Shown piece after piece: positions 22,748 to 32,300 of a stretch of 64,000 nt of DNA (position 1 is its first letter; each line of letters begins with the position of its first letter). The notes beneath the pieces were generated by a model that had not been told where the DNA came from, did no database searches, and worked only from the letters and a program-made list of their open reading frames with translations. This DNA is from Heloderma charlesbogerti (lineage: Eukaryota > Chordata > Lepidosauria > Squamata > Helodermatidae): positions 372,001-436,000 of the forward strand of contig JANEZZ010000310.1 of the NCBI GenBank assembly GCA_026122225.1, in the 5' to 3' direction. The position numbers and the translations under genes are program-made.

Positions 22748-23130
22748 GGCTTTCTTCACATGGAGCTTTTATCCTGCGATTGAGATGGCTCCTGTAAGGA
22801 AGTTTGCAGGCAATTTACATGACGCCGTGAACCTCCAAGGCATCTCCTGCATGAAATGCCCTTTGTTCCATTTTTAAACAGATCTCAGATAATGAGCTAT
22901 CAAATTGCCCCATTGTGTTCTGCTTCAGTTTCCTCCGTGAAAAGAGTTAAAGTGGCAAGAAGAGGCGCAAGATCAATGAAAGATCATGGAAGAGTCAGAT
23001 ATGGGGAAAGGGAGGGAAAGGGGGAGGAGGAAAAGGGAGCATGTGAAAAGGGGAGTCGTTGTGATCCTGCATTTAAACAGAAGCAGAAAGATCCATTTTA
23101 AATGCAGGATTTTAGGCTGGTGTAGAGATG
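22748..23130 (+). repeat. 380-bp repeat, copy 2
   Basis: Complete-looking copy from GGCTTTCTTCACATGGAGC to GGCTGGTGTAGAGATG. The ends form an imperfect inverted pair (TTTCTTCACA / TCTCTACACC). It interrupts a hAT-like transposase frame. Confidence 0.82.
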
Positions 23131-23521
23131 CTCTAGGAAATGCAATAGTGAGAAGGAACGCTCTGTTCCTTCTCACTCGGCCTCAAAAAGCTTTGGGAGT
23201 GCAAGGAGACAGCAGCTGTTGGCTTCTGCAATGTCCCGAAGTTCTCTAGATCTGAGCCCTGATGTGTGGAAATAATATGTGGTCAGCCCTACAAGCTGCT
23301 GGAGCATGTGTCCAACTTCACTGACAAAATTATTTATACATCTCCATGTATGATTTGACCAGTGGACTCCACACCAGAACTTCTACAGAGGAACAGAAGA
23401 TTTTTTATCATTATCCCTCATTTTGGATTAGAAGAGAGTCCACAAACCAGACTTCTCCCCTATGTTGACAGTTGTTCCATCTGTGACCAAGGAGGATACA
23501 TGCATGAAGGTGTGCCTAGCT

Positions 23522-23645
23522 GCTGCAGGTGCAACTGTCTTGCTGCAGGCATCTTCAGTGGCACCCAGCACTCCTTTTGTGCTGCAGGTCCAACTGTCTT
23601 GCTGCAGGCATCTTCAGTGGCACCCAGCACTCCTTTTGTGCTGCA
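23522..23645. repeat. 59-bp tandem duplication
   Basis: The unit beginning GCTGCAGGT at 23522 recurs at 23581 with one base change and then starts a third time (GCTGCAG). 59 is not a multiple of three, so it shifts any frame through it. Confidence 0.9.
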
Positions 23646-24197
23646 GCTCCAGGGTTCACTAGCACCTAAAAAGTACTGCTTTCAATCCGCAGATTTTGTA
23701 ATGATTTTCACCATTAAATCAGTTTTGTCAGTGTTCAGTCCACAGTCCCATCACCCCCTGGGACAGCGCTATTGTATCTTTCATCAATTTCTTGGAGAGA
23801 CTGTCTCTGTCACTTTCTACAATGCACTGCATAAATTCTTTGTGGGCATTTGGAGTCAAGTACTGAAAGTCCATCTCAGTCCTATGTACCAATACTTACT
23901 CACAGCTACTCTTGCACTCAGAGTCAGTTTCTTTGCATCTCCATAAGTGTGCAGGAAGAGGGCACCAACTTTGTCTGCTAGTTTTTCATTGGCCTTGGAT
24001 ATTGCTTTTCCCTTAGAGGAAACCTGTGTGGTTTCCACAGGTGTCAAGGTTGATACCTGGAGCACTTTAATGATTTCACTGTGATAGGATTGTTCCAGAT
24101 GCTTCTGAATTGTCTCATTCCTGTAAAAACTCCCAGATTCTTTTGCAATGGGGGGCATTTGAGTATTCTTTGAAAACAATTTTACTATGTCAGGAAA

Positions 24198-25110
24198 CTG
24201 TTGGGAAGCAACGAGAGGGCCTTCTTGGTGGTAGCCCCCCAATTATGGAATGATCTCCACGATGAGGCCCGCCTGGTGCCATCATTGTTATCTTTTCAGC
24301 ACCAAGTCAAGACTTTTCTCTTTTCCCAGGCATTTGGCAGCATGTGATGAGTTTTAATTGATCCTGGATTTTTTTTTATGGTTTGGCTGATTGCTCAAAG
24401 TTGTTTTTAAATATACGTTGTTTTTGTGTATACTGTCTCTTTGTGTGTTTCTTATATTTTTAAATTTTGCATATTGTATTTTTAATGTTTGAACCTGTCA
24501 GGAGCACCCTTGCTGCCTTCTGAAATCCTCAAGTAGCCAGAATCAACATGCAGACAATAGGGCTCTCTTCCAAGACTTTATTTCCATTCAACCTAATGAC
24601 GCTAATTACAGATGCTAATTGCCTGAGCCTAATGAGGGAAACTTAAGAGAGCTGCCTATCCAGGGTTTCTAGCCTTAGGGAATCAGTTGGTCTCTGTTTG
24701 GAGGGAAAAGACAGGAAGCCCCTGAACTTAAGGGCTAGGAGGCGAAAGTCCACCCCTTTCCCGTGGGGCATTGGGGCGCAACTGTTGACGTGGCACCAAG
24801 TGGGCTGAGTGCCTCCTCTCGGCACCCTCCATCTCCTGCTTGTCCCTGCTCCAGCCTAGCATCCCGAAGCTCCAGTTGTCCCTCCCCCTGCCTGCCAGGG
24901 TTGCTACCACTCTCAGGAATGTGAGCAGAGAGGGGCTTTCCCTCTGGTAGCGCCTCTGAACAGCGCGCAGGTTCCTCTCCCACGGTTTCTGTCTCTTCCA
25001 CAGAATCAGAACTGCTTTGGGGCTCTATGGGCTCCGATCCAACCCTGACAGAACCTTTGTAAACTGCCCAGAGATCTTCGGCTATGGGGCATATAGAAAT
25101 GTAATAATAA
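24198..25110 (+). mobile_element. L3-like LINE 3' end, split by an LTR
   Basis: The plus frame reads [24 protein letters not shown] sequence and VKTFLFSQAFG-like sequence, then 3' UTR. It resumes after the LTR (24496-25050) with AAACTGCCCAGAGATCTTCG and (AAT)n at 25095. Confidence 0.75.
24496..25050 (-). mobile_element. Solo LTR with 5-bp target duplication GAACC
   Basis: A 555-bp block runs from TGTCAGGAGC to AACCCTGACA, so it has TG...CA ends with matching short inverted termini. GAACC flanks it at 24491-24495 and 25051-25055. The minus strand carries AATAAA (plus TTTATT at 24577-24582), favouring minus orientation. No gag, pol or env coding lies beside it, so it is a recombined solo LTR of an endogenous retrovirus or Gypsy-type element. 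Confidence 0.8.
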
Positions 25111-26214
25111 TAAATAATATTGGGAAACTTGAAACATGCTCTACATCTAACATAGTCAGCCAGTTTGATGAAAATGTTCAAAGGTGTTGTCTTTTGGACT
25201 GTGCATGATTAATTTGGAAGCTGGTCTCATAACACCCTTATGACCTGACGTTCCACCAGACTTGGTTGGCTTAGACGTAGTGCTTTCAGCATCTCCAAAG
25301 GCATTGTAAGCTTCCGTAACTTTCTCCTGATTGCTGGCAGAGTCAGGAGCATTTGAGAGTATTGCTGGTGCAGCAAGAGTTATTCTGTTGGTATCAGCAA
25401 ACACTAGAAGTTCATCAGCAGGCACAGAAGCTGCGAATGATACGTCGGCAGGTGGTGCATGAAGTATGTGAGCTAGCAAAGCTGCTGTAGGCGCTGGTGC
25501 ATTGTGTGACAGTGCAAGCTAGAGCTTGGTTTTCCACCAGCAGTCTTGCACTGACGCTTCTTCATTCTAGTACAAATGATTTACCAAAATGAATTTTTAG
25601 GTAGGAAGGATATACAAGGGATTAACAACTGACCATATGGATTAAAAGAAAGCCGAGTAACTGCTTCCCCCCACTTCTTTCTAAATGCATCCCTACAGAC
25701 ACAGGCCTTGCGCTTGTACTAGCCAGCAAGAAACTCTTTCCAAAGGCAAAGTGGTTTTGTGAAGACTGGGCTCCACTCTAGCAGAGCAATCTGTGCTCCA
25801 ACTACTGTCTCCAGCAGCTACAATTCTCCACAGCAGCCCTGGAGCTGACTTCTCCCTTCTCAGCCCTTCAGCAAAGTGTAGCCTGGGTAACAAAGTTCTC
25901 TCTGGTCCCTTTCGGCTGATAGCTCAACACGGGACAGGCCAACTCTACTTCCAGCTCTTTGTGTAGGCCCCTTGCCCGCTTCCTCCAGCTCCTGGTCTTC
26001 CCTCAATTACAGCAGCAGCTACAGTACAGGCCTCACATTTCTATTGTGTCATATTCCTAGAGTACTGTGGGGTCTTGCTGTTCCTGTTTGCATCAGTCCT
26101 TCAGCCTTCTGTGGGATCCTTGAAGAACACTCATATCACATGACTGGACTTCCAGAAGGTTCAGTTCAGTGCAGGTTCTTCAGGAGGCAACATATCTCAG
26201 AGAGACTCCCGGAC

Positions 26215-26590
26215 GGAGGGCGCTTTTATCCTGCGATTGAGATGGCTCCTTCACGGAGATTTGCAGGCTCTTTACATGATGCCGTGACCCTGCTGTGACC
26301 CTCCTGCATTAAATGCCCTTTGTTCCATTTTTAAATAGATCGCAGATACTGAGCTATCTAATTACCCGGTTGTGTTCCGCTTCAGTTTCCTCTGTGCAAA
26401 GACTTAAAGCAGCAAGAAGAGGAGCGAGATCAATGAAAGATAATGGAAGACTCAGATACAGGGAGAAGGAGGGGGGAAGGGGAGGGGGGAAAGGAAGCGC
26501 GTGTAAAGGGAGTCAGTTGTGATCCTGCATTTAAAATGGAAGCAGAAAGCCCCGTTTTAAATGCAGGATTTTAGGCTGGTGTATAAATGC
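26215..26590 (+). repeat. 380-bp repeat, copy 3
   Basis: Starts GGAGGGCGCTTTTATCC and ends GCTGGTGTATAAATGC, with the same internal blocks and 3' hairpin. Confidence 0.8.
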
Positions 26591-26940
26591 CCTGAGACAA
26601 GGCTTCAGCTCAGCCCAGCAGACCGCCAAGCCTTACAGAGTGAGTGTGGCCAAGGAGCACAAAACATCCAGACACAATTGCAATATACTGATGTGAATAT
26701 GTTTGTGCATTTCCAGAGGGCTTTGTCAATAAGACAGGAGATTCTTGTTACACTACAGTAGGGATAATGTGGATAGGGAGACATTTTTCTCCTTTCATAA
26801 TACTATAACCCAGTGGGATCATCCCATGAAGCTGACTGGTGGGAGATAAAAGGAAGGACTTTTTCACACAGCGCATAGTTAACTGTAGAATTCACTACCA
26901 TAAGACGTGGTGATGGTCACCAAGGCCAGAACTACACCTT

Positions 26941-27900
26941 GGCTTTCTTCACATGGAGCTTTTATCCTGCGATTGAGATTGCTCCTTCACAGAAGTTTAC
27001 GGGCTCTTTACATGATGCCATGACCCCCCAAGGCGTCACTTGCACTAAATGCCCTTTGTTCCGTTTTTAAATAGATCGCAGATAATGAGCTATCAAATTA
27101 CCCTGTTGTGTTCCGCTTGAGTTCCCTCCATGAAAAGAGGAAAAGTGGGAAGAAGGGGAGTGAGATCATAGAATCATACAATAGTAGGGTTGGAAGGGGC
27201 CTATAAGACCATCGAGTCCAACCCCCTGCTCAATGCAGGAATCCAGGTCAGAGCATCCCTGACAGACAGCTGTCCAGCTTCATCTTGAATGCCTCCAGTG
27301 TGCGAGGCCCACTACCTCCCTAGGTAATTGGTTCCATTGTCGTATTGCTCTAACAGTCAGGAAGTTTTACCTGATGTTCAGCCAGAATCTGGCTTCCTGT
27401 AACTTGAGCCCATGATTCCGTGTCCTGCACTCTGGAATGATCGAGAAGAAATCCTGGCCTTCCTCTCTGTGACAACCTTTCATGACAACTTCTATCATGT
27501 TTCCCCTTGCCCTCCTTCCCTCCAAGCCAAACAGTCCCAGCCACTGCAACCCTCTCCCATAGGGGAGATGCTCCAGCCCCTTGATCATTTTTGTTGCCCT
27601 TTTCTGCACTTTTTCCAGATCTACAATATCTCCTTTTAGGTGTGGTGACCAGAACTGTACACAGTATTCCAACTGTGGTCGCACTATATATTTGTATAGG
27701 GGCAGTATGATATTTGCAGTTTTATTCTCTGTTCCTTTTCTAATTATGCCTAACATGAATGGAAAATTCAGATATGGGGAAAAGAGGGGGAAAGCAGTGG
27801 GGGGAAAGGAAGCGGGTGAAAAGGGAGTTGTGATCATGCATTTAAAACGGAAGCAGAAAGCCCCATTTTAAATGCAGGATTTTAGGTTGGTGTAGAGATG
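26941..27900 (+). repeat. 380-bp repeat, copy 4, split by CR1
   Basis: The 5' half (26941-27167) starts GGCTTTCTTCACATGGAGC. The 3' half (about 27761-27900) ends GGTTGGTGTAGAGATG. The CR1 fragment lies between them. Confidence 0.8.
27168..27760 (-). mobile_element. CR1 3' fragment nested in a 380-bp repeat copy
   Basis: The minus frame reads RPQLEYCVQFWSPHLKGD, KVQKRATKMIKGLEHLPY and EGQDFFSIIPECRTRN, the CR1 RT C-terminus. The tail ATAGAATCATACAATAG on plus marks its 3' end. It splits the fourth copy of the 380-bp repeat. Frame breaks are present. Confidence 0.88.
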
Positions 27901-28016
27901 CCTCTTGTGTCATATCATTACAATCCCATTGTGGTAATGCTATATCCGTCTTGTGCATTTATACCTAGTAGGACACACAATGACATTTGTTGTAGTATTT
28001 TGGGTAATGTGGAATA

Positions 28017-28651
28017 AAAAGCAGGAAAGACATCACCTTGCCGACAAAGGTCCGTCTAATCAAAGCTATGGTTTTCCCAGTAGTAACGTATGGCTGTGAG
28101 AGCTGGACTATAAGGAAGGCTGAGCACCAAAGAATTGATGCTTTCGAACTGTGGTGCTGGAGAAGACTCTTACGAGTCCCCTGGACTGCAGGGAGGTCAA
28201 ATCAGTCAATCCTAAAGGAAATCAACCCTGACTGCTCATTGGAAGGACAGACACTGAAGCTGAAGCTCAAATATTTTGGCTACCTAATGCGAAGAGAAAA
28301 CTCACTGGAAAAGACCCTGATGCTGGGAAAGACTGAAGGCAAAAGGAGAAGGGGACGGCAGAGGATGGCTAGATAGCATCATCGATGCAATGAATATGAA
28401 CTTGAGCACACTCCAGGAGAGAGTGGAGGACAGGAAGGCCTGGCATGCTATGGTCCACGGGGTCACAAAGAGTCGGACACGACTTGATGCTTTCGAACTG
28501 TGAGGATGAGATGGCAAGGTGGTATCACCGATGCAGTGAATATGAACCTGAGCACTCTCCGGGAGAGAGCGGAGGACAGGAAGGCCTGGCGTGCTATGCT
28601 CCATGGGGTCACGAAGAGTCGGACACGACTGAACGACTGAACAACAACAAG
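28017..28651 (+). mobile_element. BovB 3' fragment with a rearranged second tail
   Basis: The plus frame reads LPTKVRLIKAMVFPVVTYGC and so on to [20 protein letters not shown], then breaks at a small deletion near 28365. After the usual end (about 28485) a 17-base internal BovB segment recurs, followed by a second complete tail to 28651. Confidence 0.9.
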
Positions 28652-28797
28652 CGCCATCCTATGAACGTTCAGACAGAGAGGAAAAAAGTCCCACAGCTCC
28701 CAGCATTCCTCAGCCAGCGATGCTGGGAGCTGTAGGGCTTTTTTCTGTCTAAACCTGCACAGGATTGCGCCCTCAATCTGCGCAGGATTGCGCCCTA
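28652..28797. mobile_element. TTAA-type hairpin MITE directly after BovB
   Basis: GCGCCATCCTATGAACG to AGGATTGCGCCC, with its terminal 18 bases repeated once (CTGCGCAGGATTGCGCCC). About 300 bp upstream of the HEXA ATG. Confidence 0.75.
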
Positions 28798-29011
28798 AAT
28801 AAATCTCCCTTTCTGTGGAAAACTAGCCCATCCGGGAGAAGGGGAGAGGGAGACGCTTCCTCCCCGATGGGCTGCTTCTCTACTCGCAGGGATGCAGCCG
28901 CCTGGGTCGTCCGCACGGGCAGCGCCGTTCCAAAGCGGCAGGCGCGCGGCCCGGCCGGCCCTTCTCCGCTGCCTCGCCCGCGACGGGCTGTGCGTCGTCT
29001 CTCCGCCTAGA

Positions 29012-29042
29012 TCACATGATCCGGGCCGGGGGCATCATGTGA
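29012..29042. promoter_or_regulatory. Pair of TFEB/MITF-type boxes (CLEAR/M-box like)
   Basis: TCACATGA at 29012-29019 and TCATGTGA at 29035-29042 lie 60-91 bp before the HEXA ATG. MiT/TFE factors bind TCACGTGA and TCATGTGA-type boxes. Lysosomal genes including HEXA are regulated through such CLEAR elements (established knowledge). The paired boxes fit that, but binding is inferred. Confidence 0.65.
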
Positions 29043-29102
29043 GCGGCGGCAGCGGCGGCTCCCCATTCGGAACGCGGCGCCCAGGCGGAGCGGGCCGGAG
29101 CC

Positions 29103-29340
29103 ATGGCGGGGCTGCCGGGCGCGCTGTTGGTCCTGCTCGTGGCGCTCTCCGGCGCTGCTGCCGTGTGGCCGCAGCCGCAGTCCCTGAGCGTGGCCTCCGG
29201 CGGCGGCTGCCGGCTCAGCGCCGGGCGGTTCCGATTCGGCTACGCCAACTCCTCGGCGGTGCGTCCCGGCTGCGCGGTGCTGGATCAGGCGTTCCAGCGC
29301 TACTGGGCGCTGCTTTTCCCTTTCGGGCTGAAGGGCGCAG
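29103..29340 (+). CDS. HEXA: HEXA exon 1 (signal peptide, start of N-domain)
   Basis: The ATG at 29103 (GGAGCC-ATGG, good Kozak) opens a hydrophobic signal peptide, probably cleaved before VWPQPQ, the counterpart of human [23 protein letters not shown] matches the human GCSVLDEAFQRYRDLLF region. The 238 coding bases end in phase 1 at CAG|GTCAGA, the same phase as human exon 1. An extra NSS sequon is present. Confidence 0.95.
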
Positions 29341-32300
29341 GTCAGAAGGACAAGCGAGCTGGGCTGGAGGCGGGCTGGGTGGGTCGCCTATGCTTACTCT
29401 TACTTTGCGATAAAATCCTTCCTTCCTTCCTTCCTTCCTTCCTTCCTTCCTTCTGTGCCGCCCCATAGCCGAAGCTCGCTGGGCGGTTCACAAAAATTGA
29501 AACCAGAAAGTACACAGTGAAACAGTATAAAATATAAAAGCATTAAAACCGCAGTATAACAATACAACCAGAATAAAACCTAGCAGCAATGCAGAGATTT
29601 AAAATACAGATTTAAAACAGCAAAGCCAAAAGACTAGAAAGCTAAAAGACTTAAAATCCTCCGGGAGAATAAAAAAGGTCTTCCCCTGGCGCGGGAAGGA
29701 ATACAACGTAGGTGCCAGGCGCTCGCGTCATTTCTGTATCGCCCAATAGCCGAAGCTGTATGGGCGGTTCACGAAAATTAAAACCACAAGGTGCGGCATA
29801 AAACAATATAAAATGCGAAAGCGTGAAACGACAATATGAAAGTACAGCCAGAACATAACCTAGCAGCAGTGCAGAGATTTATAATTATTATTATTATTAT
29901 TGCTTTCATGAAATGTTATTTTGTTTTGAACAAAACAAAATATTTTCGCTTATTAACAAAGTGAAGGCAACACAACAAAGAACATACGTAAAGAAATAAA
30001 GGAATTAACTAATTATAATTATTAAGATTTTCTTAGATGCCTTCCCCCCACCCCCCAAAAAAGAGGTTTGAGGTGACTTACAATAGAATTATAATGCTAT
30101 TCAAATATAGAGGTGCCAGGGCTCTTATCTCCTTGGAACTAGGCATAGCCGTTGCCTGCTTTGAAATTCCAAACAGGGAGGTGGTTGTATTTAGTAACTG
30201 GAAGTGGGGAGGAAATTGCACTTTGCATGTGCCCAGAGGCACACCTCTTTCTCAAGTTCTCATGCTGGGGAAATGAGCGTTGCTGACACTGTCATAAGAC
30301 GCCTCTGGCATGCTTACCTGCATTGGCCCTCCTTGTAGAAAGCAATTATGGGCACAATCCTATGCACGCACGCTTAGACAGAAAAAAGTCCTACAACTCC
30401 TGGGGAATGCTGGGAGTTGTGCGACTTTGTTCCGTCAAAACATGCATAAGATTTCGCCTTAAATCCATTTACAGTACAGTCCTGTGCATGTCTCCTCAGA
30501 AATAAGCCACATGGAGCTCAATGGGGCTTACTCCCAGGAAAGTGGGTATGGGATTGTGGCCTTCATGGTGGTGAGTGCATATACCTACTGACCTGGGAGT
30601 AAGCCCCATTGAACTCAGTGGCGCTTGCTTCTGAATAGACAGAAGACTGCGCTGCACGGCTGAGGTCCTATACACATTTCCTTGGGAGTCAGCACCCTCG
30701 AGTTCAGTAGGACTTACTTCTGAGTAACTATCCCTAGGTCCTTAAAAGTTTGGAGCCTTCCATGAGTTTATTTATTCTATTTATTTAAAATCTTTTTAGG
30801 CCGCTGTTAAGAGTATCTGTCCTGTACACATTTCCTTGGGAGTCAGCCCTCTTGAGTTCAGTGGGGCTTGCTTCTGAGTAAATATCCCTAGGTGATTAAA
30901 CATTTGGAGCCTTGCATGAGTTTATTAAAAAAAAAAAAAAGTAGGCTGCTGTTAAGAGTAGCACCCTCTCAAGGCGATGTACAAGACAAAATCAATACAA
31001 AATTATGCAAAACAAATACAATAGAAAACTAATGAATAAATATCCAATAAAAATACTATAAAAACAGATGACACCAGTACAGCCTGCAGCCCACAGACTG
31101 TGGAAAGGCCAGCGAAAAGTTCACAAACCATCATCTCCGGTAGACAACATTGAAAAGTGTACCTATTAGTCCTTGGTGTGGTTTTCTTTTTGAGCAACGC
31201 TTGGTCCTTGAACACCTGCTGGTCTGCTCCAAATTTATTATAAACATACACAGTGTCATTAATGTAACTGACTCCGCCTTACACAGGCAAACGTAGATAA
31301 GTCCTTGACCCCCTGGAGTTGACAGGCAATGGAGGAGACTGGAAAATCCAGCAGAAAGAGGAAGTGGCCAACAATAGAGATGTGTGCAGTTACGGGTGCT
31401 TAAACTAAGCTTTGTTACAGTTCCTCATTCCACCTTTTTCTGATCATATAATTGCTTTGGACCAAGTAGAATATGCATATAGGACACTTACCTGATCTAT
31501 GCCCCATCTAAAATGGCTGCTGCTGCACTCCTGTTTACCTCTATGGGTGTTCGTCGGTATCCTGAGCCTACAACTTGCCTAACTGTTGTCCTCGCCTGGA
31601 GGCCTTGAAGATTTGCTCGCTGTTTTGCAACACTGGGGTTGAGCCTCATAAAAGGCTCGCCTGACTGCTCAAAGTGCTTTTCTGTTTGTGCTTCTCTCTC
31701 ATAAGGTGAGCTTGCTGCCCTGTATTTGGAATACTTGTTGGCACAGGGAGAGCTTGGGGAAATGCAGGCGGGGTGCAGGTGGGCTGGCTATGTGTCACGG
31801 GACCTTGTTTTGGCTGTCGGTGCATGTCAGTGGTGTTCTTACAGGAGCACTGCACAGGGATTTTAATCCATAAGACCAGACCAAAGGCTCCCAACCTAAA
31901 ATCAAAAGGCCAACTTATCGGTGCCTGCAAGAAAAAGTATTGTTGCATGGCGTTTATAGCTGAAGAATTGGGAATATTTTAGAACCGAATATAAGCACTT
32001 TTATACACGAGGCTGTTAACCGCTGAATCTCCTTTCAGTTTTGCCACAGAATTGAGATGTGAGCTCTACACAGAGCTTTTCCTTTCCTGCTTTTCCTCTA
32101 GGTGGCGCTGTGCTATAGCGGAATATCACAATTGCTTAAGTAGGAAAATACCTTTTCTTTCACTTTCAGAAATAATACCCTATTTTCCCCACCCTAAAAA
32201 ACAAAACAAGAAAGGACTCTTAAAAAACAAAAGCAAAAGTGGAGGATCACAACATCATCTAAAGGATCTGTAAACAACCATGAGTAAGGAATCACAAGCG

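Larger units (their letters stand above)
21980..24242 (-). pseudogene. Decayed hAT-like transposase-derived ORF (ZNF862/KIAA1586-like)
   Basis: Minus-strand coding fragments lie at 24242-23856, about 23360-23180, 22759-22508 and 22318-21980. A middle piece reads VGHMLQQLVGLTTYYFHTSG then LRELRDIAEAN-like sequence. The next reads APVSWHSLVLFMKKSEEKGA and FLTDILTVFSRYQKQLQGDG. These resemble the RNase-H-like hAT domain of ZNF862/KIAA1586-type proteins, remembered rather than searched. The frame is broken by stops, by a 59-bp tandem duplication (23522-23639) and by repeat copy 2. It could be a dead autonomous transposon or a lost domesticated gene. Confidence 0.45.
28890..29360 (+). promoter_or_regulatory. 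HEXA: HEXA CpG-rich promoter
   Basis: A short CpG-rich block surrounds HEXA exon 1, directly downstream of a MITE. No TATA box is apparent. It is separate from the ARIH1 island, 21 kb away, so the genes do not share one bidirectional promoter. Confidence 0.7.

Noticed and set aside
22508..22759. Intact host gene of ZNF862/KIAA1586 type
   Set aside because: Frames are short, interrupted by repeats and stops. No splice structure could be built.
21475..27900. CRISPR-like or regulatory repeat array
   Set aside because: Four long, diverged, irregularly spaced copies with transposon-like ends in a vertebrate genome.
28892..29413. 173-codon plus ORF over HEXA exon 1
   Set aside because: Out of frame with HEXA and GC-driven. 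The HEXA frame with signal peptide is the real one.
30037..30276. 80-codon ORF with REVVVFSNW considered as exon 2
   Set aside because: It does not align with the expected exon beyond hydrophobic residues, and phase and splice sites do not fit.
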